A stretch of DNA of 64,000 nt from Streptomyces aureocirculatus (GTDB lineage: Bacteria > Actinomycetota > Actinomycetes > Streptomycetales > Streptomycetaceae). The stretch is taken from positions 62,001-126,000 of the forward strand of contig NZ_JOAP01000010.1 of the NCBI RefSeq assembly GCF_000720475.1, in the 5' to 3' direction. Position 1 is the stretch's first letter; the number at the start of each line of letters is the position of its first letter. A program made the position numbers and the translations under genes. This document shows, one piece after another, positions 24,810 to 33,050 of this stretch. Under the pieces are notes generated by a model. The model was not told the DNA's origin. It searched no databases and worked only from the letters and a program-made list of their open reading frames with translations.

Positions 24810-25847
24810 ATGACCGACCGCGGACGAGCGGAACACGCCGCGGCGGCGCGGCGGTTGGGCGGGGCGCTGCGCGCCCTGCAGCAGCGTTCGGGGCGCACGC
24901 TGCGGAGCCTTGAGGAGCAGGTGCGGATCAGCGACTCGTCGCTCTCGCGCTACTTCCGGGGGGACATCGTCCCGCCCTGGCCCGTGGTCCGCGACGTGTG
25001 CCGGGCCCTTGGCGGAGACCCCACCGAGTACCGGGCCCTGTGGGAAGCGGCCGACCGCAGCAGGCCGGAGCCTCTGCCGGAACCGGCCGCCGAGCGCCCG
25101 CAGCCCGCCGCCGAGCCCCCGCAACCCGCCGCCGAGCCCTCGCGGCCCGCCGCCGGCCCCCGGCCGCCCGCAGCCGCCCGGGGCGCCCGCGCGTCCGTGC
25201 GGGCCCGGCTCAACGCCCGGTGGGCCTGTGCGGCGGCCGGAGCCGCGGCCGGTCTGCTCACCGGCGTCGTCGTCACCCTGCTCGTCCTCCCGTACGATTC
25301 CCCGTCCGCCTCGCGCGCCGCACCGGTTCCCTCGTCCTCCGTGCCCTCAGGGCCGGTGCCCCCGCTGCACCCCTCGCCTGCCGCCCCGCCCTTCTCCCCG
25401 GCTCGCCCCGCCGATACCGTCGCGAAGGCCCCGGCCGGTGACGGCCTTCCGCACTCCGCGGGGGCGGGTGCCACGAGACCGCCCGAGGCCACCCGGATCT
25501 TCGTCAGCCGGGCCACGGGCAACTGCCTGGACGACAGCCTCGACAAGGGGCTGCGCTCCTACGCGTGCAACGGAATGCCGTACCAGTGGTGGACCGTACG
25601 CCGGTATGCCGACGGTGCGCGCCAGCTCCGCAATCACGCCACGGGAAAGTGCCTCGACCACGACCCGGCGGACCTGCGCACCGAGCGGTGCGGGGCGGCG
25701 TCCTCCCAGAAGTGGGTGTTCGCTCCGGGACCCGACGAGGCGGTCGGCCTCAGGAACGCGGACACCGGCAGGTGCCTGGAGGACGACGGCCGCGCCGGTC
25801 TGCGCGCGGTGCGCTGCGCGCCCACGCGACAGCAGAAGTGGGCGTGA
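24810..25847 (+). CDS. Membrane-anchored XRE-type HTH protein with extracellular ricin B-type lectin domain
   Basis: A 345-residue three-part protein. Residues 1-85 form a helix-turn-helix typical of Streptomyces XRE proteins (RRLGGALRALQQRSGRTLRS, ISDSSLSRYFRG). Then comes a Pro/Ala/Glu repeat (PAAEPPQPAAEP), a positive stretch and one transmembrane segment around 150-170 (AAGAAAGLLTGVVVTLLVLP). After a Pro/Ser linker the last 120 residues are a ricin-type beta-trefoil-like domain with QWW, QKW and QKW motifs and paired cysteines. Topology predicts a cytosolic DNA-binding head and an external sugar-binding tail, i.e. a candidate one-component membrane regulator. GGGAG lies upstream of the ATG. 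No target genes are evident. Confidence 0.87.
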   Translation: MTDRGRAEHAAAARRLGGALRALQQRSGRTLRSLEEQVRISDSSLSRYFRGDIVPPWPVVRDVCRALGGDPTEYRALWEAADRSRPEPLPEPAAERPQPAAEPPQPAAEPSRPAAGPRPPAAARGARASVRARLNARWACAAAGAAAGLLTGVVVTLLVLPYDSPSASRAAPVPSSSVPSGPVPPLHPSPAAPPFSPARPADTVAKAPAGDGLPHSAGAGATRPPEATRIFVSRATGNCLDDSLDKGLRSYACNGMPYQWWTVRRYADGARQLRNHATGKCLDHDPADLRTERCGAASSQKWVFAPGPDEAVGLRNADTGRCLEDDGRAGLRAVRCAPTRQQKWA

Positions 25848-25884
25848 GCACGACCCCGCACGCCAGGGGGGCGGCCGGGCGGTT

Positions 25885-28074
25885 TCAGGAGCTGGTGAGG
25901 ATCACCAGTTGCCGGGTCGCCCGGGTCATCGCGACATAGCGGTCGACCGCTCCTTCGACGCCCTCGCCGAATGCCTCGGGGTCGACGAGGACGACCAGGT
26001 CGAACTCCAGGCCCTTCGAAAGGCCGGGCGTCAGCGACCGGACCCGGGGGGTCTCCTGGAACGTGGGGTCGCCGATCACGCAGGCGGTCCCCTCGGCGTG
26101 CGCGGCCAGCCAGGTGTCGAGGATCGACGCCAGCTCGGTGACGGAGCCGTGGACGACGGGGACGTCGCCCCTGCGGACCGACGTCGGCACATTGGCGTCG
26201 GGGAGCACGGCGCGGATGACCGGCTCGGCTTCCGCCATGACCTGCTCGGGCGTGCGGTAGTTGACGGTCAAGGACGCCACTTCGACGCGGTCGAGACCGA
26301 TACGCCCGAGACGTTCCCGCCATGACTCGGTGAACCCGTGCCTGGCCTGGGCCCGGTCCCCGACGATGGTGAAGCTCCGGGACGGGCAGCGCGGCAGCAG
26401 CATCTGCCACTCCGCGTCGGTCAGCTCCTGTGCCTCGTCCACGACGATGTGCGCGAAGGGACCGGCGAGCAGATCCGCGTCGGTGGTGGGCAGCTCGGCC
26501 TCGTCGACCAGGCTTACCTGGGCGTCCTGGCCGCGCAACATCGTCACCAGGCCTTCGCCGTCGTCGCCGTCGGCACCCGAGGAGGACGCGGCGTCGATCA
26601 GGTTGTCGACTACCTGCGTCATGCGTTCGCGCTGGGCGGCGAGGAGGGCCTCCTGCCTGCGCTTGCGCCGGGTCGCCTCCGGGTCGCCGAGCCGCTGCCG
26701 TGCCGCGTCCAGGAGCGGCAGGTCGGACACCGTCCAGGCCTGGGGTGCGTCCTTGCGCTGCAACCTGCGCACCTCGTCGGTTTCGAGCCAGGGGGCGCAC
26801 AGCCGCAGATAGGCGGGGACGGTCCACAGGTCGGAGACCACGTCGGCCGCGTCGAGCAGCGGCCAGGCGCGGTGCAGGGCTTCGACCAGTTCCGCGTCGT
26901 ACCGCAGCGAGGCACGGAACGCGTGGATCGGGACGTCGCCGTCGAGCTTGTCGAGGAGGATCGCGACCAGTTCCTCCCAGACCTGTTCGCGCCCCTCGTT
27001 GTGCGGTGTACCGGGGTCCGGTGCTTCGAACGCCTCGGCCCAGTCGTCGGCGCTCAGCCGGATGTCGCCCCAGTCGGTGGTGACCGTCATGCCCTTCGCG
27101 GGCGGCTCCTCGTAGATGGAGACGGCCTTCTCGATCGCCTTCACCATGTCCGCGGACGACTTCAGGCGGGCGACCTCGGGGTCGCTCTCCTCCGGCGCCG
27201 TGGCACCCTCGGCGACGAGGTCCCGCACGATGCAGGTCTGTACGCCCTCCTCGCCGAGGCTGGGCAGCACGTCGGCGACGTACGCCAGGTAGGGCCGGTG
27301 CGGGCCGACGAACAGCACGCCGCCCTTGCGGTGGCCGAGGCGGGGGTCGGAGTGGAGCAGGTAGGCGGAGCGGTGCAGGGCGACCACGGTCTTGCCCGTG
27401 CCCGGTCCGCCGTCGACGACGAGGGCGCCGCGGGAGCTCGCGCGGATGATGGCGTCCTGGTCGGACTGGATGGTGGCGAGCACGTCGCGCATCCGGGCCG
27501 ATCTGCTGCTTCCGAGGCTCGCGATGAAGGCGGACTGGTCGTCGAGCGCCGCGTGCCGTTCGAGGCCCTCGGCGGTGAATACTTCGTCCCAGTAGTCGCT
27601 GATCCGGCCGCCGGTCCAGCGGTATCTGCGGCGGCTCGCCAGGCCCATCGGGTTGGCGTGGGTCGCCCCGAAGAAGGGCTCGGCCGCGGGTGAGCGCCAG
27701 TCGACGAGCAGCCGGTTCCCGTCGCTGTCGGTGAGGCCGAGCCGGCCGATGTACACGGGTTCGGGGGCGTCGGCGGTGACGATGTGCCCGAGGCACAGGT
27801 CGAGGCCGAAGCGGCGCAGGGCGCGCAGGCGGCCGGTGAGGCGGTGCACCTCCGCGTCCCGGTCCATCGCCTGCCGGCCGGTGCCGCCGGGTGCCTTGAG
27901 CTCGGCGTCCAGGCGCTCGGACAGTTCGGCGATGGCCTGCTCGACGCTGGCCGCGACGGCTGTGAAGTGCTTCTCGTCATCGGCGATCAGCGTCGGGGCG
28001 GCCTTGGCGGAGAGGCGGTCGGGCAGGTCGAAGACGCCGGTGTTCAGGGGGCTTGCTGATGAAAGCACGTGCAC
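25885..28074 (-). CDS. helR: HelR, RNA polymerase recycling motor ATPase (HelD-like), rifamycin-associated
   Basis: A 729-residue UvrD-like superfamily 1 ATPase. Walker A GGPGTGKTVVALHR is near residue 218, the Walker B-like HIVVDEAQELTD near 545, then the motif IV/V region GDRAQARHGF and a C-terminal KGLEFDLVVLVDPE with ATRQLVIL. The N-terminal 180 residues are the RNAP-engaging arm region. Actinobacterial HelR/HelD proteins remove RNA polymerase from DNA and can displace bound rifamycins, giving tolerance. The assignment is strengthened by a rifamycin-associated element at 28133-28155. The GTG start at 28074 has GGGAG nine bases upstream. Confidence 0.93.
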   Translation of the reverse strand: MHVLSSASPLNTGVFDLPDRLSAKAAPTLIADDEKHFTAVAASVEQAIAELSERLDAELKAPGGTGRQAMDRDAEVHRLTGRLRALRRFGLDLCLGHIVTADAPEPVYIGRLGLTDSDGNRLLVDWRSPAAEPFFGATHANPMGLASRRRYRWTGGRISDYWDEVFTAEGLERHAALDDQSAFIASLGSSRSARMRDVLATIQSDQDAIIRASSRGALVVDGGPGTGKTVVALHRSAYLLHSDPRLGHRKGGVLFVGPHRPYLAYVADVLPSLGEEGVQTCIVRDLVAEGATAPEESDPEVARLKSSADMVKAIEKAVSIYEEPPAKGMTVTTDWGDIRLSADDWAEAFEAPDPGTPHNEGREQVWEELVAILLDKLDGDVPIHAFRASLRYDAELVEALHRAWPLLDAADVVSDLWTVPAYLRLCAPWLETDEVRRLQRKDAPQAWTVSDLPLLDAARQRLGDPEATRRKRRQEALLAAQRERMTQVVDNLIDAASSSGADGDDGEGLVTMLRGQDAQVSLVDEAELPTTDADLLAGPFAHIVVDEAQELTDAEWQMLLPRCPSRSFTIVGDRAQARHGFTESWRERLGRIGLDRVEVASLTVNYRTPEQVMAEAEPVIRAVLPDANVPTSVRRGDVPVVHGSVTELASILDTWLAAHAEGTACVIGDPTFQETPRVRSLTPGLSKGLEFDLVVLVDPEAFGEGVEGAVDRYVAMTRATRQLVILTSS

Positions 28075-28132
28075 TTCGGGAGACTCCCATGTCCGCGGGT
28101 TCGGGCTGTGGCCTGCGATTTTGCGTCACGAC

Positions 28133-28155
28133 GGGGGCCTTGCCGCAAGCCCCCC
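28133..28155 (-). promoter_or_regulatory. Rifamycin-associated element (RAE) upstream of helR
   Basis: On the minus strand the sequence reads GGGGCTTGCGGCAAGGCCCC within a longer G/C-flanked palindrome. This matches the RAE I recall from upstream of rifamycin resistance genes (rph, rox, helR) in actinomycetes. It ends about 60 bases before the helR start. TTGCGG inside it can act as a -35 with CAAAAT about 19 bases further on (minus strand). Confidence 0.85.
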
Positions 28156-28168
28156 GGTGCGCTATAAG
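28140..28168 (+). promoter_or_regulatory. Plus-strand promoter embedded in the RAE
   Basis: TTGCCG (28140-28145, inside the RAE palindrome) and TATAAG (28163-28168) are separated by exactly 17 bases, an ideal sigma70-like promoter reading toward the DUF4236 gene. The same element could therefore control two divergent genes. Confidence 0.65.
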
Positions 28169-28176
28169 TTGAGAGT

Positions 28177-28202
28177 GGCAAGGAGCGGTTGCTCTCCTTG
28201 CC
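28177..28202 (+). terminator. 9-bp hairpin in the leader of the DUF4236 transcript
   Basis: GGCAAGGAG (28177-28185) pairs with CTCCTTGCC (28194-28202) around an 8-base loop and is followed by CTTCTTC. It falls just downstream of the predicted start point, so it could be an attenuator or an mRNA-stabilising hairpin. Confidence 0.5.
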
Positions 28203-28367
28203 CTTCTTCATGACCGGCTGCCTTTCGCGCTCGAGCGCTCCGGCGTGCCGGTGCGGGTCGTCGTCGATGCCGAGCCGACGCCGTACGAGGACCGGGTCGA
28301 GCCGTACGACGACCGCGCCGACGAGATCGTCCGCGAGCGGGAGCACGAGGGACGCGAGGAGTCCGCG

Positions 28368-28556
28368 ATGCCGATCCACTACCGCAAGTCGTTCCGGATC
28401 CTGCCCGGGGTCCGGCTGAATATCAACGGCCGCTCGTGGTCGATCACGCTGGGCGGCAGGCACGGCCCCCGGCACAACATCAGCTCCACCGGTCGGCGCT
28501 CCTCCTCCATGGACCTGCCGGGCCCGTTCCGCTACCGCCGCAACCACCGGCGCTAG
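28368..28556 (+). CDS. DUF4236-like small protein, 62 aa
   Basis: A short basic protein beginning MPIHYRKSFRILPGVRLNIN, with a W-S-I-T-L-GGRHGP stretch. It resembles the DUF4236 domain (RKSFKLGPGVRLN...), whose function is unknown. The ATG at 28368 is chosen because GAGGAG lies six bases upstream. The same frame stays open upstream and reads like a real acidic protein (DAEPTPYEDRVEPYDDRADE), so a GTG start at 28245 giving 103 residues is possible. It is divergent from helR, sharing the RAE region, so it may be rifamycin-inducible. Confidence 0.7.
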   Translation: MPIHYRKSFRILPGVRLNINGRSWSITLGGRHGPRHNISSTGRRSSSMDLPGPFRYRRNHRR

Positions 28557-28579
28557 CCACACCGGCAAGCCGGTCGCCG

Positions 28580-30037
28580 TCACGCGGCCGGTCGCACCGT
28601 CACCTCCACCTCGGCGCCACCTGCCGCCCGCACCGTGACCTGCCGTGCCGGTCCGGCGGGCACGTGCCGTGTACCGGGCCGCGCCTTCGTGCCCGTGACG
28701 GCGATCCGCCAGCCGGTGCGGCTCGGTGGCAGGGACAGCGCGGTGGTGCCGGGGCGAAAGGCCGAACGGTAGGCGAGACGGTAGGTGCCGGTGCCGGGAT
28801 CGTGGGTGTCGGAGCGTACGGTGCCCGCGACGGCGGGGGCGTACGGGGTGACGGTGCGTTCCTTGTTGGTGCGGAGACGGCCGTCCCGGTCGAGGGCGCA
28901 GTAGCCGCCGCCGTAGCACCAGACGTAGGCCGCCCACCCCGACGAGTACCGGGTGAAGGAGGCGAGGGCGTCGTCGTGGAACCTGCGCATGTTCGGCAAG
29001 CCGCTGTTCAGCGGGCCCCACTCCCCCACGACCACCGGGATCGCCTGCGCGCGCGGGTAGGCGGTGACGGCCTTCTCGTATGCCTCGATCCAGCCGGCGG
29101 CCGGATCGTAGTCTGCGCCCGCCTCCATCGCGGTGTTGTAGAAGTGCGGTGCGTACACGACGCGTCGGTCGGCGACCCGGCCGAGGCCGGTGGGCACGCC
29201 CTCGCCGACGATCGGGGTCGGCTCGACGAACAGCCAGTTCGTGCGGTCCTGGGTGCGGATCGCGGCGGCGAGGCGCCGGTACATCGGGGTGAGCCGGGTG
29301 GCTTCGATGCGGCGGGCCGCGGTCGCCAGGTCCTCGCCCTGCCGCAGCTCCCCCATCGGCTCGTTGAGCAGGTCGTAGCCGAGGACCGCGGGGTGGCCGC
29401 CGAAGCGGTCGGCGAGCAGCCGCCACATGCGGGCCTGGGCGCGCCGCAGGTCCGCGTCCTCGTAGAGGTGGGTGAAGGCCCGCTGGACGGCGGGTTCGAA
29501 GTACTCCGCGAACCAGTCGTCGGGGTGCGGGGTGAACGGAAGACCGTCGGTGCGCGTCGCCCACGCCGGGATCCCGCGATGGTTGAACGCCGGTCCGAAG
29601 ACGTCCTGGTGGGCGTCGATGACAACGTGGACGCGGTGGGTGCGCGCCCAGTCGAGGATGCGCCGGATCTTGCGCAGATACGCCTCGCTGTACTGTCCCC
29701 GCCGAGGCTCCAGGTCGTCCCAGAAGATCAGCAGGCGGGCGAAGTTGAAGCCGTGGGCGCGCAGATCGGCGAAGTGCCGCTCGGTGATCGCGCTGAGCGC
29801 GTCGGGGCCGTGGTGGGTCTTGTCCTCGACGTTCCAGCCGCGCAGGGTGAGGGTGCGGCCGCGGTCGTCGGTGAGGCGGGGGATGCCGTCCGGCGCGCCG
29901 GGGGCCCCGTAGGGGGTGGCACGGGTGGCGGTCCCGTCCGTCGGGGCGGCCGGGGCGATCCCTCCGCCGAACAGGGCGGCGACGAGGAGGGCGATCACGG
30001 CCGCGAGGCTCGGGCGGTGCGTACGGCGCTTGCCCAT
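28580..30037 (-). CDS. Secreted GH5 glycosidase, endoglycosylceramidase-like
   Basis: A 485-residue secreted glycosidase. A signal peptide (MGKRRTHRPSLAAVIALLVAA) precedes a TIM-barrel with GH5 landmarks: LRGWNVEDKTHH, FNFARLLIFWDDLEP, VVIDAHQDVFG, the acid/base in YDLLNEPMG and the nucleophile in VVVGEWGPL. The pattern fits the endoglycosylceramidase (EGCase) branch, which cleaves oligosaccharide from ceramide; other beta-glucosidic lipids are possible. The C-terminal 90 residues form a beta-rich domain (GTGTYRLAYRSAFRPGTT). The ATG at 30037 has GGAGG seven bases upstream. An unusual 33-bp tandem repeat lies in its promoter region. Confidence 0.9.
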   Translation of the reverse strand: MGKRRTHRPSLAAVIALLVAALFGGGIAPAAPTDGTATRATPYGAPGAPDGIPRLTDDRGRTLTLRGWNVEDKTHHGPDALSAITERHFADLRAHGFNFARLLIFWDDLEPRRGQYSEAYLRKIRRILDWARTHRVHVVIDAHQDVFGPAFNHRGIPAWATRTDGLPFTPHPDDWFAEYFEPAVQRAFTHLYEDADLRRAQARMWRLLADRFGGHPAVLGYDLLNEPMGELRQGEDLATAARRIEATRLTPMYRRLAAAIRTQDRTNWLFVEPTPIVGEGVPTGLGRVADRRVVYAPHFYNTAMEAGADYDPAAGWIEAYEKAVTAYPRAQAIPVVVGEWGPLNSGLPNMRRFHDDALASFTRYSSGWAAYVWCYGGGYCALDRDGRLRTNKERTVTPYAPAVAGTVRSDTHDPGTGTYRLAYRSAFRPGTTALSLPPSRTGWRIAVTGTKARPGTRHVPAGPARQVTVRAAGGAEVEVTVRPAA

Positions 30038-30374
30038 GAGGGACCTCCGGCGTTCGGCGGACGGCGTTCCGTACGGCTGGCTGTGCTGGCGTATGTGCGT
30101 GGGTATCAGGCGGCTGTGCCGACGTAGGTGCGTGCGTATCAAGCGGCTGTGCTGGCGTATGTGTGTGCGTATCAGGAATCCGTTGCAAGTACCAGTACGC
30201 CGTCAGTGACCACTTGCGCCCCGCCAGGCGGCGCACTCCGCCGCCCGAACGCGCCTTGTGCGCGCCCTTCGCTGCCGCCCACCTCGCGCTCCCCGCGGAA
30301 GGCCTGCTGGGGAGCGGCCTCGGCTGCTAGCTTCACGAACTCAGCGGCGTGGCGCATCGGGGGAGGCGGCGTTG
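30038..30374. repeat. Divergent intergenic region with three 33-bp tandem repeats (30079-30177)
   Basis: Three imperfect copies of a 33-base unit starting GGCTGTGCTGGCGTATGTG lie at 30079-30111, 30112-30144 and 30145-30177. The first and third are closest. They sit between the GH5 gene (minus) and the 701-aa gene (plus), about 40 bases beyond the GH5 start. No convincing gene covers them. They could be a regulator array or a relic of a repeat-coding sequence, since 33 is a multiple of three. Confidence 0.75.
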
Positions 30375-32480
30375 ATGACCGAGGACACGCACGGCCCGCA
30401 CGGACGGCCCCCGGACTCCGCCGTCGCGCGAGCAACTGCCGGAGCGGCTTCGGACACGGCTGCCGATGTGGCCGAGCACCTGGCGGCGGCGATCGGTACG
30501 GACGCGTGGTCCGTCGCCCACGCGGGGACGGCCGCACTCCTGGACCCGGGGGACGGCTCGGCGGTCGAGCGGATCCGGGCATGGGCGGCGGAGGCCGAGC
30601 GGCGCGACTCCGCGGAGCGGGACGAGTTCCTCATGGATTCCGTGCCCCATGTGCAGCAGGAGCTGGCCTCCGCGCTCGCCGCGCATCCGCAACATGAGTC
30701 GCGGGCACGGCGGTTGACGGACGCGGTGCATGCGCTGCTCGCGGCGCCCGAGGTGACAGCGGGTACGGCGGATGCGCGGCCCGACACGACGGCGAGTACG
30801 GCGGGCACGCCGCCCGACGCGACGGCAAGTACGGCGGGTACGCCGCCCGACGCGACGGCAAGTACGGCGGGCACGGCAGATACGGCAGATACGGCAGATA
30901 CGGCCGCCACACAGTTCGCGACCGCCGATGGGCACGGCACGGTCAACGCCGTACAGCACGGCAACATCTACCACCAGGTGGTCCTCGGGCTCGCCGAGCG
31001 GCCGCGCCGGATGAGCCGGGGCGCCACGGGCGCGGTGGTCGGGGTCGCGGGGGCGGGGGCCGCCGTGGCCGGGACGGCGGCCGCCCGGCACCTCACGGGT
31101 GCGGAAGTCGACGGTGCGGCGGGAGATCTGCCGCAGGGTCCGCTGGCCGACCCCGCCGCCCCGGCCGGAGCGCCCGGTCCACCGCCCAGCGTCCCTCCTC
31201 CCCCGCCGGGACCGCCCTCTGTGGGCGCCGAAGGCGCGGCGTACGGCGCGGGTACCGGCGGATCCGTGTCCGGCGGCGCGGTCGTCACCAAGGCCACGTC
31301 CGTGTTCGGCAAGGTGGCGGGGGCGTTGGGTGCGGGAGGCGGCGGTGTCAGCGTGCCCGCCGTGGTCACCCTGGTCTCCGTCGTGGTCGTCGCCGCCACC
31401 TCCGTGGGCGTCGTCGTGTCCCTGCCGGGCAAGCGTGCCTCGTGCGACTCCGCCGTCGACGGCCGTTCGGCTCCCGCCGCCCTCGCGGAAGCGGCCCGCA
31501 GGACGGGCTTGACGAGTTACCGCTTCACCGTCCACCGGGGAACGCACCGTGTCATGGGGGCGGCCGACCCCCGGGTCCGCTCCGCGTGGTTCACCCAACG
31601 GGTGGGCGACGGGCCTTCCGTGGCGGGGACCATCGCGCGGGGCAAGGTCACCCTGCCCGCGGGCACGCTTGTTCCCGCGGGGGCCGACAGGGGCCTCGTG
31701 CGGTCCGACGGCGCCTTCACCGACGCCGTCGACCCTACCTCGGCCGCGCGGCTGCTGCGGTCGGTGACCGCCGCCGAGCGCGACGGGTGCGAGTTCGAGG
31801 GGACGCTGCGGCCTGCGTCCCCGCCGCCTCCGGAACCCCCGCCCCAACCGGCACCCCCGTCTCCATCGGCAACCCCTTCCCCATCGGCAGCCCCACCATC
31901 ACCAGCCACACCAGTGACATCAGCGGCATCAGCGGCATCAGCGGCATCAGCGCGATCAGCGCGATCAGCGGCACCTTCGTCCGCCGCCTTCACCGCACGG
32001 ATCGACAAGCGCGGGCGCCTCGTACGGCTCGTCGTCGACGCGGTGCCACGGCCGGGCGGTGCCGCCGCCGTGTCGGCGCGCTATTCGCACTTCGGGCTCG
32101 CCGTCACCCCGTCCGTGCCGCCCACCCCTTCCGCGGGACCGGCGTCCTCCGCACCGGCCCCGGACGCCGCCGTGCGGCTCGACGGGCGCTGGACGGGCAT
32201 CTGGTCCGTCTTCATGGGAGGCGGCACCTTCGACGCGCGCCTGAAAGAGGACGGCGGCCGCATCACCGGCGACCTCACCGTCAGCGGCATCACCGGCTGC
32301 GACCTGGACGGAGCGCTCACCGGCACCCTCAAGGGCGACCGCATCACCTTCGGCTCCGCGGGCGGCGGCCAGTCGGCGATCGCCTTCACCGGCACCGTCC
32401 ACGGCGACTCCATGAAGGGCGAGTTCTCCACCGGCTGCCAGGGCGCGAAGGGGGACTGGACCGCCGAGCGCGTCCGCTGA
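30375..32480 (+). CDS. Large low-complexity membrane protein with C-terminal beta-rich domain, 701 aa
   Basis: Function unknown. The N-terminal helical domain (about 15-125: AEHLAAAIGTDAWSV, AAEAERRDSAERDEF, VPHVQQELASALAAHP) resembles actinobacterial domains found before effector or sensor modules. Repeats follow (three 11-residue copies of PDATASTAGTP, then TAD repeats), then the motif GHGTVNAVQHGNIYHQV, a Gly/Pro-rich stretch and a transmembrane helix at about 326-350 (PAVVTLVSVVVVAATSVGV). The external part contains a lipoprotein-like domain, a Pro/Ser/Ala repeat linker and a C-terminal 90-residue beta domain (WTGIWSVFMGGGTFDARL). GGGAGG precedes the ATG. It is 72 bases upstream of the 144-aa gene, which carries a similar motif, so they may work together. 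Confidence 0.8.
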   Translation: MTEDTHGPHGRPPDSAVARATAGAASDTAADVAEHLAAAIGTDAWSVAHAGTAALLDPGDGSAVERIRAWAAEAERRDSAERDEFLMDSVPHVQQELASALAAHPQHESRARRLTDAVHALLAAPEVTAGTADARPDTTASTAGTPPDATASTAGTPPDATASTAGTADTADTADTAATQFATADGHGTVNAVQHGNIYHQVVLGLAERPRRMSRGATGAVVGVAGAGAAVAGTAAARHLTGAEVDGAAGDLPQGPLADPAAPAGAPGPPPSVPPPPPGPPSVGAEGAAYGAGTGGSVSGGAVVTKATSVFGKVAGALGAGGGGVSVPAVVTLVSVVVVAATSVGVVVSLPGKRASCDSAVDGRSAPAALAEAARRTGLTSYRFTVHRGTHRVMGAADPRVRSAWFTQRVGDGPSVAGTIARGKVTLPAGTLVPAGADRGLVRSDGAFTDAVDPTSAARLLRSVTAAERDGCEFEGTLRPASPPPPEPPPQPAPPSPSATPSPSAAPPSPATPVTSAASAASAASARSARSAAPSSAAFTARIDKRGRLVRLVVDAVPRPGGAAAVSARYSHFGLAVTPSVPPTPSAGPASSAPAPDAAVRLDGRWTGIWSVFMGGGTFDARLKEDGGRITGDLTVSGITGCDLDGALTGTLKGDRITFGSAGGGQSAIAFTGTVHGDSMKGEFSTGCQGAKGDWTAERVR
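30782..30901. repeat. In-gene tandem repeats: 3 x 33 bp followed by 3 x 9 bp
   Basis: Three 33-base units (30782-30814, 30815-30847, 30848-30880) encode PDTTASTAGTP-like peptides. They are followed by GGCAGATAC three times (30875-30901). All periods are multiples of three, so copy changes keep frame. Confidence 0.85.
31921..31974. repeat. In-gene 9-bp tandem repeat, six copies
   Basis: Six nine-base units (three CAGCGGCAT, two CAGCGCGAT, one CAGCGGCAC) encode an Ala-Ala-Ser / Ala-Arg-Ser run in the extracellular linker of the 701-aa protein. Confidence 0.85.
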
Positions 32481-32552
32481 GCCCACCGGCACATGTACGC
32501 ACGTACACACCCCTACACCCACGTACGAAACACACGTGAGGAGACAGACCAC

Positions 32553-32987
32553 ATGGACCCCGAATGGCTGGCCACCCTGGCCGCCGCGAGCGCCGCCGGG
32601 CTGGTCGGCGCGGCGGCGGAGGACGCCTGGCAGTCCACGCGCGACCGCTTCGTGCGGATCCTCGGACGAGGCGACCCCGAACAGAGCGAGAGCGCCGGTC
32701 GACGCCTCGACGCGCTGCGGGCCGTGGCGCGGCGCCCGGACAGCGGCGCCGAGTTGACGCGGGCACGCGGCGCCTGGCGCGTGCGGCTCCAGGACTTCCT
32801 GGACGACCATCCGGACGCGGCAGCGGAACTCCAGGCGGCGATCGCCGCTTTCCCGCCGCCCACCCCCACGGCATCGACCACGTACCAGCAGTCCGGAAAG
32901 GCCGAGGGGCACGGACGGGTGTTCATGAATCAGCACGGCGATCTGACGGTGCGGGACACACGGGACACACCGGGCGGGCGCGGCTGA
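32553..32987 (+). CDS. Small helical protein with C-terminal G-H-G repeat-like motif, 144 aa
   Basis: Function unknown. The first 100 residues form an Ala/Arg-rich helical domain (MDPEWLATLAAASAAGLVGA, WRVRLQDFLDDHPDAAAELQ) of a type common in Streptomyces. The end carries YQQSGKAEGHGRVFMNQHGDLTV, analogous to the GHGTVNAVQHGNIY motif in the upstream 701-aa membrane protein. In related proteins this kind of segment follows a helical domain and precedes or replaces an effector. GTGAGGAGA lies upstream of the ATG. Co-transcription with the preceding gene is likely. No signal peptide or membrane span is visible. Confidence 0.75.
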   Translation: MDPEWLATLAAASAAGLVGAAAEDAWQSTRDRFVRILGRGDPEQSESAGRRLDALRAVARRPDSGAELTRARGAWRVRLQDFLDDHPDAAAELQAAIAAFPPPTPTASTTYQQSGKAEGHGRVFMNQHGDLTVRDTRDTPGGRG

Positions 32988-33050
32988 GCCGAGGCGAAGC
33001 CCGCACCCGCACAGGCTCCCGTCCCGCACAGGCACCCGCCCCGCACCCCT

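Noticed and set aside
28044..30236. A minus-strand frame across the GH5 gene starting with an 11-residue DTHTHTPAQP repeat
   Set aside because: The repeat peptide comes from the 33-bp noncoding repeat; the rest is Arg/Pro-rich out-of-frame GH5 sequence.
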